Made by a program: the position numbers and the translations under genes
The notes under the pieces: model-generated
What the model saw: only the letters and a program-made list of their open reading frames with translations
Databases searched by the model: none
Told to the model about the DNA's origin: nothing
In this document: positions 38,219 through 47,241 of the stretch, in pieces
How positions within the stretch are numbered: position 1 is the stretch's first letter
How the letters are laid out: the number at the start of each line of letters is the position of its first letter
Source of the DNA: Chitinilyticum piscinae
GTDB taxonomy: Bacteria > Pseudomonadota > Gammaproteobacteria > Burkholderiales > Chitinibacteraceae
Direction: 5' to 3'
DNA length: 64,000 nt
Assembly: GCF_015223195.1 (NCBI RefSeq)
Contig: NZ_JADFUA010000006.1
Span: forward strand, 62,001-126,000

Positions 38219-38962
38219 CTAATCTTCGGCCTTGCGCAGGAAAAAGCCGCTTACGATCGGGTCGGGGTGGCCGGCCAGTTCGGCCGGGGTGCCAGTGGCA
38301 ATGATACCTTGCACCGACCTGTCCAGCATAATCGCGTAATCGGCGATGTTCTGGATGCTGGCCAGCTCGTGGGTTACAACCACAAAAGTCATGCCCTGGC
38401 TCTCTGCCAGTCTGCGGATCAGGGCGTCCAGTCCGGCCGAGGTGACCGGATCGAGCCCGGCTGAGGGTTCGTCCAGAAACAGGATCTGCGGCTCCAGAGC
38501 CATCGCGCGGGCAATGGCCGCACGCTTTTGCATGCCACCGGAAAGTTCTGCCGGGTAGAGATCCGCGAAATCTTCCAGTCCCACCAGACGCAGCTTCAGG
38601 CGGGCGATCAGTTCGATGGCATCGGGGCTTAAGCCGGAGAAGGTGTCCAGCGGCAGCCGGACGTTATCCAGCACACTCATCGAGCCGAACAGGGCCCCTG
38701 ACTGATACATCACGCCGATACGGCGCAAGATACGCTGTCGAGTATCGCTTTGGGCGCCAACAAATTCGTCGCCTCCGATGTGTATACTCCCTGATGCAGG
38801 CTCGATAAGACCGATCAGGTGCTTCAGCAGGGTGGATTTCCCACAGCCGGATCCGCCGAGAATGGTGACCACATCCCCCTGGTGGATGTCGAAGCTGACC
38901 CCGTCCAGAATGGTGCGTGTCCCGTAGCGGCAGACCAGATCGCGAACCTCGATAATCGTCAT
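38219..38962 (-). CDS. MCE-type lipid ABC transporter ATP-binding protein (MlaF-like)
   Basis: This 247-residue ATPase has Walker A GGSGCGKST (near 35), signature LSGGMQKRAAIARA (near 140), Walker B ILFLDEPSAGLDPVTS and switch VVVTHELASI. SGGMQKR is characteristic of MlaF-like MCE ATPases. Its ATG follows the permease stop with no gap. It drives lipid movement between the inner membrane and the MCE protein. The direction of transport is unknown here. Confidence 0.92.
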   Translation of the reverse strand: MTIIEVRDLVCRYGTRTILDGVSFDIHQGDVVTILGGSGCGKSTLLKHLIGLIEPASGSIHIGGDEFVGAQSDTRQRILRRIGVMYQSGALFGSMSVLDNVRLPLDTFSGLSPDAIELIARLKLRLVGLEDFADLYPAELSGGMQKRAAIARAMALEPQILFLDEPSAGLDPVTSAGLDALIRRLAESQGMTFVVVTHELASIQNIADYAIMLDRSVQGIIATGTPAELAGHPDPIVSGFFLRKAED

Positions 38963-40054
38963 TTACCACCCCATTTGGTAATAGACGAAAGCAAACAGCC
39001 CGTCGGTCACCACCAGGGTGACCAGCATGCTGACCACCGCACGGGTTGTCGAGTGACCGACCGCGCTGGCGCCATTGCCGGTCATCAGCCCGAACAGGCA
39101 GCCAATGCCGGCGATTTCCATGCCGTAGACGCTGGCCTTGATCATCCCGCTGGCGAAGTCGCCCAGGTCGACCGCACCGGCAATCTGGCTGAAATAGGTG
39201 CTGAACGGAATTCCGAAGCCTTTCATGACCAGTGCGCCTCCGGTCAGGCCGATCAGCTCGGCAAAGACGGTGAGCAAGGGCGCCATCAGCGTGACCGCAA
39301 TGAGCCTGGGCAGAACCAGAAAACGCAGCGGGTCGATGCCGAAGGTCAGTAGCGCATTGATTTCCTCGTTCACCTTCATGGTGCCCAGTTCGGCCGTATA
39401 CGCCGCACCGGTGCGGCCGGCCAGCACGATGGCCATCATCAGCGGGCTGAGTTCACGGATCAGCGACAGCCCGAGCAGATTGGCCACAAAGACCTCCGCG
39501 CCGAACTGGCGCATCGGCAGCGCCGACTGGAAGGCGAGGATGATGCCCAGCAGTAGCGAAATCAGCGTCATGATGGGGAGCGCATTCAGGCCTGCATCGT
39601 TGCACAGACGCACGATTTCGCGCAGGCGCAGGGTGCGAGCCTGCGGGGCGCAATTGCGCAGCGACAACAGCAGTGCGCCGACAAAGGCAATTCGGGTGCG
39701 CCAATTGTCCAGATTGCCGGCAACCAAGCGGCCCAGTTCGCTGATCGGATTCAGGCACTGCGGGGCAGGGCTGGCTGGCAATGCCCGCTCCGGTTGCAAG
39801 GCCGCCAGCAGGCGGCTGAAGTCGGGAGCGAGTCCGCGCAGAATGATGCCCCGGTGCTGCAGTTCGAAGAGCAGTGCAGCCCCGGCACCATCGCAGTGGC
39901 TCAGTCCGGCCAATTCCAGTACGTCGCCGGGCTGGAGGGTCTGTCTGGCCTGCTGCCAGACACTGTCGAGTTCGCCAAGCTGCAGGCGACCCTGCAGCGC
40001 CCAGTCGCTGCCGGTGTGCTGCAGTACGAGGGAGGGCGTGGCCGCGGAAGTCAT
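38963..40054 (-). CDS. MCE lipid ABC transporter permease with N-terminal STAS-like domain (MlaE-like)
   Basis: This 363-residue protein has an N-terminal STAS-like domain (about 1-100, with DVLELAGLSHCDGAGAALLFEL) fused to a MlaE permease (about 105-363; LLGIILAFQSALPMRQFGAE, LAGRTGAAYTAELGTMKVNEEI). In E. coli the STAS protein MlaB is a separate subunit, so the fusion supplies its role. The start codon overlaps the flhG stop (ATGA), making this the first gene of an MCE set coupled to a flagellar gene. The set is probably a second Mla-like pathway. Confidence 0.9.
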   Translation of the reverse strand: MTSAATPSLVLQHTGSDWALQGRLQLGELDSVWQQARQTLQPGDVLELAGLSHCDGAGAALLFELQHRGIILRGLAPDFSRLLAALQPERALPASPAPQCLNPISELGRLVAGNLDNWRTRIAFVGALLLSLRNCAPQARTLRLREIVRLCNDAGLNALPIMTLISLLLGIILAFQSALPMRQFGAEVFVANLLGLSLIRELSPLMMAIVLAGRTGAAYTAELGTMKVNEEINALLTFGIDPLRFLVLPRLIAVTLMAPLLTVFAELIGLTGGALVMKGFGIPFSTYFSQIAGAVDLGDFASGMIKASVYGMEIAGIGCLFGLMTGNGASAVGHSTTRAVVSMLVTLVVTDGLFAFVYYQMGW

Positions 40055-40956
40055 GGATGCTGCTGCGCCTCGTCGTAACGGTCAAAGCGCCGGCGGCACG
40101 ATTCGACCAGGTGATGGATGAAGCCGGCAGGCGAACTGGCCGGCTGCAAGGGGGCTGCCCAGCGCAGCATGCTGTCTGCCAGTTGCCTGAAGGCAACGCT
40201 GGCCTCGCTTTCTGGAAAGGCGGCCAGTACGCTGCAGCCCATCCGGCTGGCCTGAGCTATGGCGTCATCCTCGGGGACGTAGCCGATTAGTCGCAGGGTA
40301 AGCGTTTCGTCAAGGAATTGCAGGGCCACCTGCTTCAGGCGCTGGAATAAGGCTGTGGCTTCGGCCAGCGAGCTGACGCGATTGACCAGAATGCGAAAGT
40401 CGCGCCGGCCGTGTTCGGTGGCCAGCAGTTTGATGCTGGCGTAGCTGTCGGTCAGTGAATCGGCGCGGTTGTTCAGGACGATCACGACATCGTCTGCGGC
40501 AATCGACAGGCTGGCAACGCCTGGCGTGGTCGAAGGGCGCGTGTCGAGCAGGATGAAATCGGCAAAGCTGCTGAGCTGCTCGAATTCGCTGGCCAGCCAG
40601 CGCTGCTCGATGTCGTTCAGGCAGGCCAGTGCCGCGGGTGCTGCGGCAAACGGCAGCAGGGCAAAGCCTTCGGCGGTGATCTGCAGCAGCGAGCAAAGTT
40701 CGATCTGGCGCTGCAGGACGTGCTCGAGCTGGAAACGTTCCGGAAGGCGCAAGCGCTGGCTGATCGTGTTGCTGCCAGAGAATTCGTCGAGCACCAGTAC
40801 TTCACGATGCCGCTCGGCGAGGGCGGCGGCCAGATTGATCGCGGTCGTGGTGGCCCCGGCCGAGCCGAGGCTCCCGGTAATGCTGACGCTGCGGATCGGT
40901 GACGAGGGAACCAGCTGGCGCAGTCCGGTAGCCTGGTCAACCGGCCGTCTAGCCAT
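40051..40956 (-). CDS. flhG: FlhG/FleN-like MinD-family protein with degenerate nucleotide-binding site
   Basis: This 301-residue protein sits where FlhG is expected, overlapping the end of flhF. The N-terminus keeps DQATGLRQL, which fits the DQAxxLR helix that stimulates the FlhF GTPase. The MinD-type P-loop is changed: where KGGVGKTT is usual it reads SLGSAGATT, losing both the signature lysine and the P-loop lysine. The switch regions are also unusual (VLDEFSG, LLDTRPST). It may therefore not bind ATP normally. ATG 40956 is preferred over an in-frame GTG at 40965. FlhG normally limits flagellar number with FlhF. Confidence 0.82.
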   Translation of the reverse strand: MARRPVDQATGLRQLVPSSPIRSVSITGSLGSAGATTTAINLAAALAERHREVLVLDEFSGSNTISQRLRLPERFQLEHVLQRQIELCSLLQITAEGFALLPFAAAPAALACLNDIEQRWLASEFEQLSSFADFILLDTRPSTTPGVASLSIAADDVVIVLNNRADSLTDSYASIKLLATEHGRRDFRILVNRVSSLAEATALFQRLKQVALQFLDETLTLRLIGYVPEDDAIAQASRMGCSVLAAFPESEASVAFRQLADSMLRWAAPLQPASSPAGFIHHLVESCRRRFDRYDEAQQHP

Positions 40957-42457
40957 GGCCAGCACCCCACTTCAGCGCGAAATCGGTGGGGGTTTCCTGG
41001 GTGCCCATGTAGAGCGGGTATTCGTCATTTTGCAGCTGGAAGATGCTGCTGTCCTGCTGGGTGCGGAATGCCCGGTCGATCAGGTAATCGGTATTCGGGC
41101 GATGCAGATCTTCCGGGACACGCTGGCCGTTGGTGACAAAGTGCAGCGGCAGCTTGTGGCGGATAGCGACATCCAGGCAGCCGCCGAGATTCATCGTCTC
41201 GTCAAGCTTGGTCAGGATGCAGCCGACCAGCTGGCGGTTGCGGTAGCGACGGGCAACGTCGTCCAAGGTGGCGGACTGGGCATTGGCCGACAGCAGCAGT
41301 AATGTGCCGACATTATCCTGGTTGAACAGAGCCAGCTGTTCGCTGATGCGCTGGTCACGCTGCCCCATGCCGACGGTATCGATCAGCACCAGATGGCGGT
41401 CGGACAGCTCGCCCAGTGTCAGATGCAGATCGGTTTCATCCTTGATTTCGTGCACCGGGACACTGAGGATGCGGCCGTAAATGCGCAGCTGGTCGTGCGC
41501 GCCGATCCGGTAGCTGTCGGTTGTGAGCAGTGCTACCGACTGAGGGCCGTGGGTCAGCGCGCAGCGAGCGGCCAGTTTGGCCACAGTGGTGGTCTTGCCC
41601 ACGCCGGTTGGGCCAATCAGAGCGTAAATGCCGCCGCGTTGCACCAGATCATCGTGCGCGCCGACACTCATGAGATTGTGCGCCAGTGCCGCCTTGACCC
41701 ATTTCAGACTCTGTTCGATGGTCTGGCCGGCGGGCAGCTTGTCGATCAGCTGGCGGGACAGCGCCGGACAAAACCCCGAGCCCAGCAGTTGGCGCAGGAC
41801 TTCCAGTTTTTCCGGGGCATGCTTGGCCAGTTCACCCCAGGCCATGCCGGCCAGCTGGCTTTCCAGCAGGCCACGCAGCAGGCGCACTTCGCGGGCGATG
41901 TCGTTCACCGCTTCGGGGCTAACACTGGGGGTATGCGCTTGAGGGCTTTTATTTTCAGGTTCTTCGAAGGTAAACCTGGGTGGGTGTATTTCTTCTGTCC
42001 GTGCAGGCTCTGCGGGACGGACAACCGGTCGTGGACGAGGTGCCGGCGCTGGGCTGTCGTAAGCGGGAAATTCCGCAGGACGAATTACCGGCTGGCTGCG
42101 GTTGCTGCGCAGTACGGAGGGCGCTTCAGCCGGAGGCAGGTCGGCCAGTGTCGGCTCATTGTCTTCGTCAGCGATCGCATAGGAGCGGGCCAGGGCTTTA
42201 GCCATCGGCGCTTCAGCCTGGGCGCTCTGCATCAGGCGTGCACCATTCTGTGCCGCCCGCGTGGCTGGCTTGGGCGGGGCGCTCACGGTCTGCACGCTGG
42301 TCAGCGCCGCGACGTCGGCATCGGCCACCGCCATGATTTCGATGCCGCCACCCGCCACCTGCCGGTTGGACAGGATGAGCGCATCCGGGCCAAGTTCGTC
42401 GCGAACCTGGCGCAGCGCGTCGCGCGTACTGGCACCGAAGAATTTTTTAACCACCAT
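40949..42457 (-). CDS. flhF: flagellar biosynthesis GTPase FlhF
   Basis: This 502-residue SRP-type GTPase has an N-terminal B domain (about 1-180, Pro-rich and poorly conserved), an N domain (about 190-270) and a G domain with G1 GPTGVGKTTT near residue 286, G2 TTDSYRIGAHDQL, G3 DTVGMGQRD and G4 TKLDE. FlhF places the flagellum, usually at a pole, and recruits FliF. It overlaps flhG by 8 bp and follows flhA after 124 bp. The presence of flhF and flhG argues for polar flagella. Confidence 0.95.
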   Translation of the reverse strand: MVVKKFFGASTRDALRQVRDELGPDALILSNRQVAGGGIEIMAVADADVAALTSVQTVSAPPKPATRAAQNGARLMQSAQAEAPMAKALARSYAIADEDNEPTLADLPPAEAPSVLRSNRSQPVIRPAEFPAYDSPAPAPRPRPVVRPAEPARTEEIHPPRFTFEEPENKSPQAHTPSVSPEAVNDIAREVRLLRGLLESQLAGMAWGELAKHAPEKLEVLRQLLGSGFCPALSRQLIDKLPAGQTIEQSLKWVKAALAHNLMSVGAHDDLVQRGGIYALIGPTGVGKTTTVAKLAARCALTHGPQSVALLTTDSYRIGAHDQLRIYGRILSVPVHEIKDETDLHLTLGELSDRHLVLIDTVGMGQRDQRISEQLALFNQDNVGTLLLLSANAQSATLDDVARRYRNRQLVGCILTKLDETMNLGGCLDVAIRHKLPLHFVTNGQRVPEDLHRPNTDYLIDRAFRTQQDSSIFQLQNDEYPLYMGTQETPTDFALKWGAGHG

Positions 42458-42581
42458 GCTTATGTCATGCCGTGAAAACGGGTTGCCCAGCCTGTGTGCA
42501 AAGATGTCGCAATTCTGCCACGCCGATCCAGTCCGGTGACAGGGGAGGGGGCGATATTAGCATTGAATGTTGCTCAAACGC

Positions 42582-44657
42582 TTAGGCTGCGCCAAGCAGG
42601 GCGATGATGCGGATGGTTTTGCTGTCCGGAATTTCCGTGTGTGCAATCACGCGTAGCGAGGGTACCGAGCGGCGCAGGAAGCGGCTGAGCATCGGTCGCA
42701 ACTGCGCTGGCGTGATCAATACCGGGTTGAGCCCCTGGCTTTCCACCTGCTCGCTGACACTGGCGGCATGCTGCAGCAGGCGTTCGGCGAGCCCGGGTTC
42801 CAGTCCACCCTGGCTGCGCCCGGAGGTGGCCGAGAGCAGGATGTTTTCCAGTTGCGGCTCCAGTGCGACGACTTGCAGTTCTTCCTCGCCCGGGAATAGT
42901 TGATGCACGATGGCGCGACCCAGTGCGACCCGCACTACGGCGGTCAGTTCGTCGACATCCTGGGTGCGGGACGTGTGCTCGCCCAGTGTTTCCAGGATCG
43001 TGCGCAGATCGCGGATGTGCAGGCCTTCTTCCAGCAGGTTTTGCAGCACTTTTTGCAGTGTTCCCAGCGGGACGATTTTGGGAACCAGGTCTTCGACCAG
43101 CTTGGGGGATTCCTTGCCGAAGTGATCCAGCAGTGCCTGCACCTCTTCACGCCCGAGCAGTTCGGCGGCATGGTTCTGCAGGATGTTGGAAATGTGCGTG
43201 CCGACAACGGTGGAAGCGTCAACGACCGTGTATCCCATTGCCTGGGCCTGATCGCGCAGGCTGCTGTCGATCCAGGTAGCTGGCAATCCGAAGGTCGGAT
43301 CCTTGGTCTGTGTGCCGTTGAGCTTGCCAGCCGCATTGCCCGGATTGATGGCCAGCCACTGGCCGGTGTAAGCCTCGCCCAATCCGATATCAACGCCCTT
43401 GAGCTGGATGCGGTACTGGTTGGGTTTGAGTTCGAGATTGTCGCGGATGTGCACGGCGGGCATCAGGAATCCGAGATCCTGTGCCAGTTTCTTGCGGATG
43501 CCGCGGATGCGGCGCAGCAGTTCACCATCCTGGTTGCGGTCGACCAGCGGAATGAGTCGATAGCCGACCTCGAGGCCCAGCAGATCGACCGGTTGCACGT
43601 CGGCCCAGCTGACTTCCTGCAAAGGTGGGGCTTCGGCGGGGGCGCCGGCTTGGCCGCCGGCGGCACCGGCAGCGGGTGATGCCGCTTCCGCGGCAGCTTG
43701 TTGAGCGCGCTGCTCTTGCCACCAGGCCAGTCCGGCCGCAATCGCGGCCATCATCAGGAAGGCTACATGCGGCATGCCGGGGATCAGGCCCATGATGCCG
43801 AGCACGGCCGCAGTGATGTAGAGCACCTGCGGGCGCGCGAACATCTGGCCGAGAATCTGTTCGGACATGTCCTGTTCGGTGCCCACGCGCGAGACGACAA
43901 TACCGGCGGCGACCGAGATGATGAGGCCCGGGATCTGGGCAACCAGACCATCGCCGATGGTCAGCATCGAATAAGTCTTCCCGGCCTCGGCAAAGCCAAG
44001 GTCGTGCTGCATCATTCCGATGATGAGGCCGCCAACCAGGTTGATGACCATGATAAGGATGCCGGCGATGGCATCGCCGCGCACGAACTTGGAGGCACCG
44101 TCCATGGAGCCGAAAAAGTCGGATTCCTGAGCGATTTCGGAGCGGCGGCGGCGGGCTTCTTCTTCCCCGATCAGTCCGGCGTTGAGGTCGGCATCGATGG
44201 CCATCTGCTTGCCGGGCATCGCATCCAGGGTGAAACGGGCGCTGACTTCGGCAATCCGGCCTGCACCCTTGGTAATGACCATGAAGTTGATGATGGTGAG
44301 GATCACAAAGGCAATGATGCCGACCGTGATGTTGTCACCAATCAGAACGTGCCCGAAGGCCTCGATCACCTTGCCGGCGGCATCCGGCCCGGTATGCCCC
44401 TCGGTGAGGACCAGCTTGGTCGACGCGACATTCAGTGAAAGCCGCAGGAGGGTTGTTACCAGCAGGACCGTGGGAAAGCTGGAAAACTCGAGTGGCTGGC
44501 GGGTGTACAGACTGACCATCAGTACGATGATCGACAGGGCGATATTGAATGTGAAGAAGAAATCCAGCACGAGCGGCGGCAGCGGCAACACCATCATGCC
44601 GAGCACCATCAGGATCAGGACAGGGCCGGCAAGCCGGCTCAGATTGAATTTTCCCAC
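42582..44657 (-). CDS. flhA: flagellar export gate protein FlhA
   Basis: This 691-residue protein has eight N-terminal membrane segments (about 10-310) containing the FHIPEP motif region (RFTLDAMPGKQMAIDADLNAGLI) and a cytoplasmic docking domain (about 350-690). A Pro/Ala/Gly-rich linker (about 325-345) lies between them. FlhA is the main proton-using part of the flagellar type III export gate. It is 17 bp after flhB in the same direction, forming a flhB-flhA pair. Confidence 0.96.
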   Translation of the reverse strand: MGKFNLSRLAGPVLILMVLGMMVLPLPPLVLDFFFTFNIALSIIVLMVSLYTRQPLEFSSFPTVLLVTTLLRLSLNVASTKLVLTEGHTGPDAAGKVIEAFGHVLIGDNITVGIIAFVILTIINFMVITKGAGRIAEVSARFTLDAMPGKQMAIDADLNAGLIGEEEARRRRSEIAQESDFFGSMDGASKFVRGDAIAGILIMVINLVGGLIIGMMQHDLGFAEAGKTYSMLTIGDGLVAQIPGLIISVAAGIVVSRVGTEQDMSEQILGQMFARPQVLYITAAVLGIMGLIPGMPHVAFLMMAAIAAGLAWWQEQRAQQAAAEAASPAAGAAGGQAGAPAEAPPLQEVSWADVQPVDLLGLEVGYRLIPLVDRNQDGELLRRIRGIRKKLAQDLGFLMPAVHIRDNLELKPNQYRIQLKGVDIGLGEAYTGQWLAINPGNAAGKLNGTQTKDPTFGLPATWIDSSLRDQAQAMGYTVVDASTVVGTHISNILQNHAAELLGREEVQALLDHFGKESPKLVEDLVPKIVPLGTLQKVLQNLLEEGLHIRDLRTILETLGEHTSRTQDVDELTAVVRVALGRAIVHQLFPGEEELQVVALEPQLENILLSATSGRSQGGLEPGLAERLLQHAASVSEQVESQGLNPVLITPAQLRPMLSRFLRRSVPSLRVIAHTEIPDSKTIRIIALLGAA

Positions 44658-44674
44658 TTCGTTGCGTCAGGTCG

Positions 44675-45826
44675 TTACGGTTGTTCTGGCGGCGCGGCGG
44701 CTTCCGGGTCCAGCTCGACCGGGACGGGCAGGCTGTCGTTCAGGGTTGGCTCGACACCGCCATAGCGGTGATAAAGCTTGAGCTGGTAGATGTAGGCCAG
44801 TACTTCAGCGGCAGCAGTATACAACGCAGCCGGAATTTCAGCCCCCAGTTCCGCGTGGTGATAGAGCGCCCGGGCAAAGGGCGGGGTGCGGATCACTGCC
44901 ACCTTATTGTCGCGGGCGATGTCAATGATGCGTTCGGCAAGTAGGAAGGCTCCCTTGGCGACAACCTGTGGCGCGCGCATGTTTTCGGTGTAGCGCAGGG
45001 CGACGGCATAGTGTGTCGGGTTGGTGACTACCACGTCGGCCTTGGGTATTTCGGCCATCATGCGCTTGCGAGCCGCTTCCCGTTGCAGCTGGCGGATGCG
45101 CCCCTTGACCTGCGGGTCGCCTTCCGATTCCTTGGCTTCCTGCCGGACCTCTTCCTTGGTCATGCGCAGTCCCTTGTAGTAATCCCACAGCTGGAAGGGC
45201 ACATCGATCAGGACAATCACGGCCATGGCGCCGACGACGCTGAGCAGGGTGAAGCGGATCATTTCCCAGAGATAGAGAAACCCCGTGTCCGGCGGCATCG
45301 TGATCAGGGCGATGAATTGTTCTTTTTCCTTCCACAGTACGAATGTGGCTACGCCACCGATCAATGCGGATTTGAGTATGGTCTTTATCATTTCGACCAC
45401 GCTGCGCGTCGAGAACATCCGGGCGATGCCGGAGGCCGGATTCATCCGGCCGAAATTGGGTGAGAGTGTCTCGAAAGTGAAGAGCCAGCCGCCGATCATC
45501 AGGGGGGTGAGAATGGCGGCCAGTGTTGTTGCTGCGAGGACCGGCGTGAGTGCGAACAGTGCCGTACGAGTCAGTTCGATAAACAATTCCAGCAACAGTT
45601 GTGGTTCTTGTAGCTGCTGACGGTTGAAGCTGAAGGTGCGCCGCATGACCTGGAGCAGCATCTGATAGATGGCTGGACCCTGCATGAAGACCATCATCAT
45701 CCCCGCCATCAGGGTCGCAAAGGTAGTCAGTTCGTGCGAACGCGGAATCTGCCCCTTGTTGCGGGCTTCTTCAAGCCGTCTCGCCGAGGGTTCTTCGGTG
45801 CGTTCGAGGTCTGAGTCTTCTGCCAT
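44675..45826 (-). CDS. flhB: flagellar export switch protein FlhB
   Basis: This 383-residue protein has four membrane segments (about 30-210) and a cytoplasmic autocleaving domain. The cleavage site NPTH is at Asn269-Pro270, the same number as in enteric FlhB. Cleavage changes export from hook to filament substrates. A Pro/Glu-rich tail (about 355-383) extends beyond the conserved part. It is divergent from fliK, whose product is the ruler that triggers the FlhB switch. Confidence 0.96.
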   Translation of the reverse strand: MAEDSDLERTEEPSARRLEEARNKGQIPRSHELTTFATLMAGMMMVFMQGPAIYQMLLQVMRRTFSFNRQQLQEPQLLLELFIELTRTALFALTPVLAATTLAAILTPLMIGGWLFTFETLSPNFGRMNPASGIARMFSTRSVVEMIKTILKSALIGGVATFVLWKEKEQFIALITMPPDTGFLYLWEMIRFTLLSVVGAMAVIVLIDVPFQLWDYYKGLRMTKEEVRQEAKESEGDPQVKGRIRQLQREAARKRMMAEIPKADVVVTNPTHYAVALRYTENMRAPQVVAKGAFLLAERIIDIARDNKVAVIRTPPFARALYHHAELGAEIPAALYTAAAEVLAYIYQLKLYHRYGGVEPTLNDSLPVPVELDPEAAAPPEQP

Positions 45827-45860
45827 GCCGGGTCTGGGGCGAGGGAGTTGCGAAACTGCT

Positions 45861-45876
45861 TGGCATCATACTTGCT
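45861..45876 (+). promoter_or_regulatory. sigma-54 promoter of fliK
   Basis: TGGCATCATACTTGCT fits the consensus TGGCAC-N5-TTGCW, with GG (45862-45863) and GC (45874-45875) exactly 10 nt apart, 35 bp before the fliK ATG. It is the only convincing sigma-54 site I found among the flagellar genes. Confidence 0.75.
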
Positions 45877-45910
45877 TTGGTATTGGCGAAGCGTTTTTTT
45901 GAGGTGAGCC

Positions 45911-47068
45911 ATGTCGTTGCCGATCAACATAGTCAGTGTCGCCCCATCCGCCAAAGCGCCGGTGGAGTCACCCCGAGCCCAGGGGGCTGTGGATGAGGCT
46001 GCCGGTAGCGCATTCAAACAGGAGTTGTCGTCGCGAGTCGATGCGCGAGCGCGCGGGGATGGGGCCGGGCAGGCGGCCTCAGGCGAACAGGAGCAAGCCA
46101 AGTCTGCGCCGAATGAAGGGGCGGGCGCAGATGCGGCAATCCTTGCCATGCTGGGGCTGGTGCCGGCCGTGCAGCCAGCCCCGACGGTGGTGGTACCTAT
46201 GTCTGTGCCGCCTGTGATCGAGGATGGGGCTGAAGCAACACCTGTGCTGATGGCTGCGCCCGCAGCACTGACCGTGACGACCGAGCACCCGCTTGCTGTG
46301 ACCGTTTCTCCGCTTGAAGCAGGCGCATCGGCGGCGAAGGAAAAGTCCAGCGAGGGGCTGTCCGCGCTCCTTGCGCCGGCTTTTGCAGGACATGGGAATG
46401 GTGGACTGATTGCAGAGGCGGCAGCAGGGGTGACGGGTGCGGTGACGGCAAACCTTGCCGCTGGCCTAGACGAAGAATTGCCGGATGGAACTTCGCCTGC
46501 TGGCGCAGCGACCGGTTTTGCCGAGATGCTGGCTGGTGCTTCGGGCGCGCAGAAGAGCGAAGCGGGAGAGTCCGCGCACGCCCCGCTCAAGCCCGGGCAG
46601 GTCAACCATCTGGCTGAACCGGTTGGCAGCAAGGGTTGGGGTGACGCGCTGGCGCAGCGGGTAGGGATGATGCTGGGGCGCAAGGAGCAACAGATCGACA
46701 TGCAGCTGAATCCCCCGCATCTGGGGCCAATGGAAGTAAAGCTGACCCTGGGTAATGAGCAGGCCAGTGTTGTATTTACGTCGCAACATGCGGCCGTTCG
46801 CGAGGCGCTGGCAGCCGCGACCCCAAGGCTGACGGCGTTGCTTGCCGATCAGGGGATCCAGCTAACCGATGTGCAGGTGGCTAGTGACAGTCTCCAGCAG
46901 CACCAGCAGCAAGCTGCTCAGCAGCAAGCCCAATCGAATCAGGGTGGTGCGCCCCGTTCTGGTGGCACTTTTGCCGAGCGTGATGGCGTTGCTGGCAACC
47001 ATACGCTTCCTGTAATTGGCGAGCTCAGAGTGCCGGTTGCTCGTTCCGGGGTGAGTTTTTACGCCTGA
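45911..47068 (+). CDS. fliK: flagellar hook-length control protein FliK
   Basis: This 385-residue protein has an Ala/Gly/Pro/Glu-rich disordered N-terminal two thirds and a C-terminal Flg_hook domain (about 255-330) with MQLNPPHLGPMEVKLTLGNEQ and HAAVREALAAATPRLTALLADQGIQLTDV. The C-terminus is a Gln-rich then flexible tail. FliK measures the hook and flips FlhB. GAGGTGAGCC precedes ATG 45911, and a sigma-54 promoter lies just upstream. Divergent placement from flhB is a natural pairing of ruler and switch. Confidence 0.9.
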   Translation: MSLPINIVSVAPSAKAPVESPRAQGAVDEAAGSAFKQELSSRVDARARGDGAGQAASGEQEQAKSAPNEGAGADAAILAMLGLVPAVQPAPTVVVPMSVPPVIEDGAEATPVLMAAPAALTVTTEHPLAVTVSPLEAGASAAKEKSSEGLSALLAPAFAGHGNGGLIAEAAAGVTGAVTANLAAGLDEELPDGTSPAGAATGFAEMLAGASGAQKSEAGESAHAPLKPGQVNHLAEPVGSKGWGDALAQRVGMMLGRKEQQIDMQLNPPHLGPMEVKLTLGNEQASVVFTSQHAAVREALAAATPRLTALLADQGIQLTDVQVASDSLQQHQQQAAQQQAQSNQGGAPRSGGTFAERDGVAGNHTLPVIGELRVPVARSGVSFYA

Positions 47069-47083
47069 TCAGTAGTCGGCAGA

Positions 47084-47100
47084 CTCAGGTTTTACCTGAG
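47084..47100. other. small hairpin after fliK
   Basis: CTCAGGT-TTT-ACCTGAG forms a perfect 7-bp stem, 15 bp past the fliK stop. It has no following T run, so it probably stabilises the 3' end instead of terminating. Confidence 0.45.
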
Positions 47101-47148
47101 CTGCGGCGCCTTACTGCTTGTTTCAATAATGCTTTTGTTTTATAAACA

Positions 47149-47189
47149 ACGAGCCGTATCAGGTTTTTCTGTTGCGGCTCGTTTGTGTT
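47149..47189 (+). terminator. hairpin in the fliK-fliL gap
   Basis: ACGAGCCG (47149-47156) pairs with CGGCTCGT (47175-47182), followed by TTGTGTTTG. The 18-nt loop makes it a weak terminator candidate. If it works, fliL needs its own promoter in the remaining 50 bp. Confidence 0.45.
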
Positions 47190-47241
47190 TGTCCAGTCCG
47201 ATCCGCGCCGATGCCGGTGTGCAATGAATAACGGGTGACCC

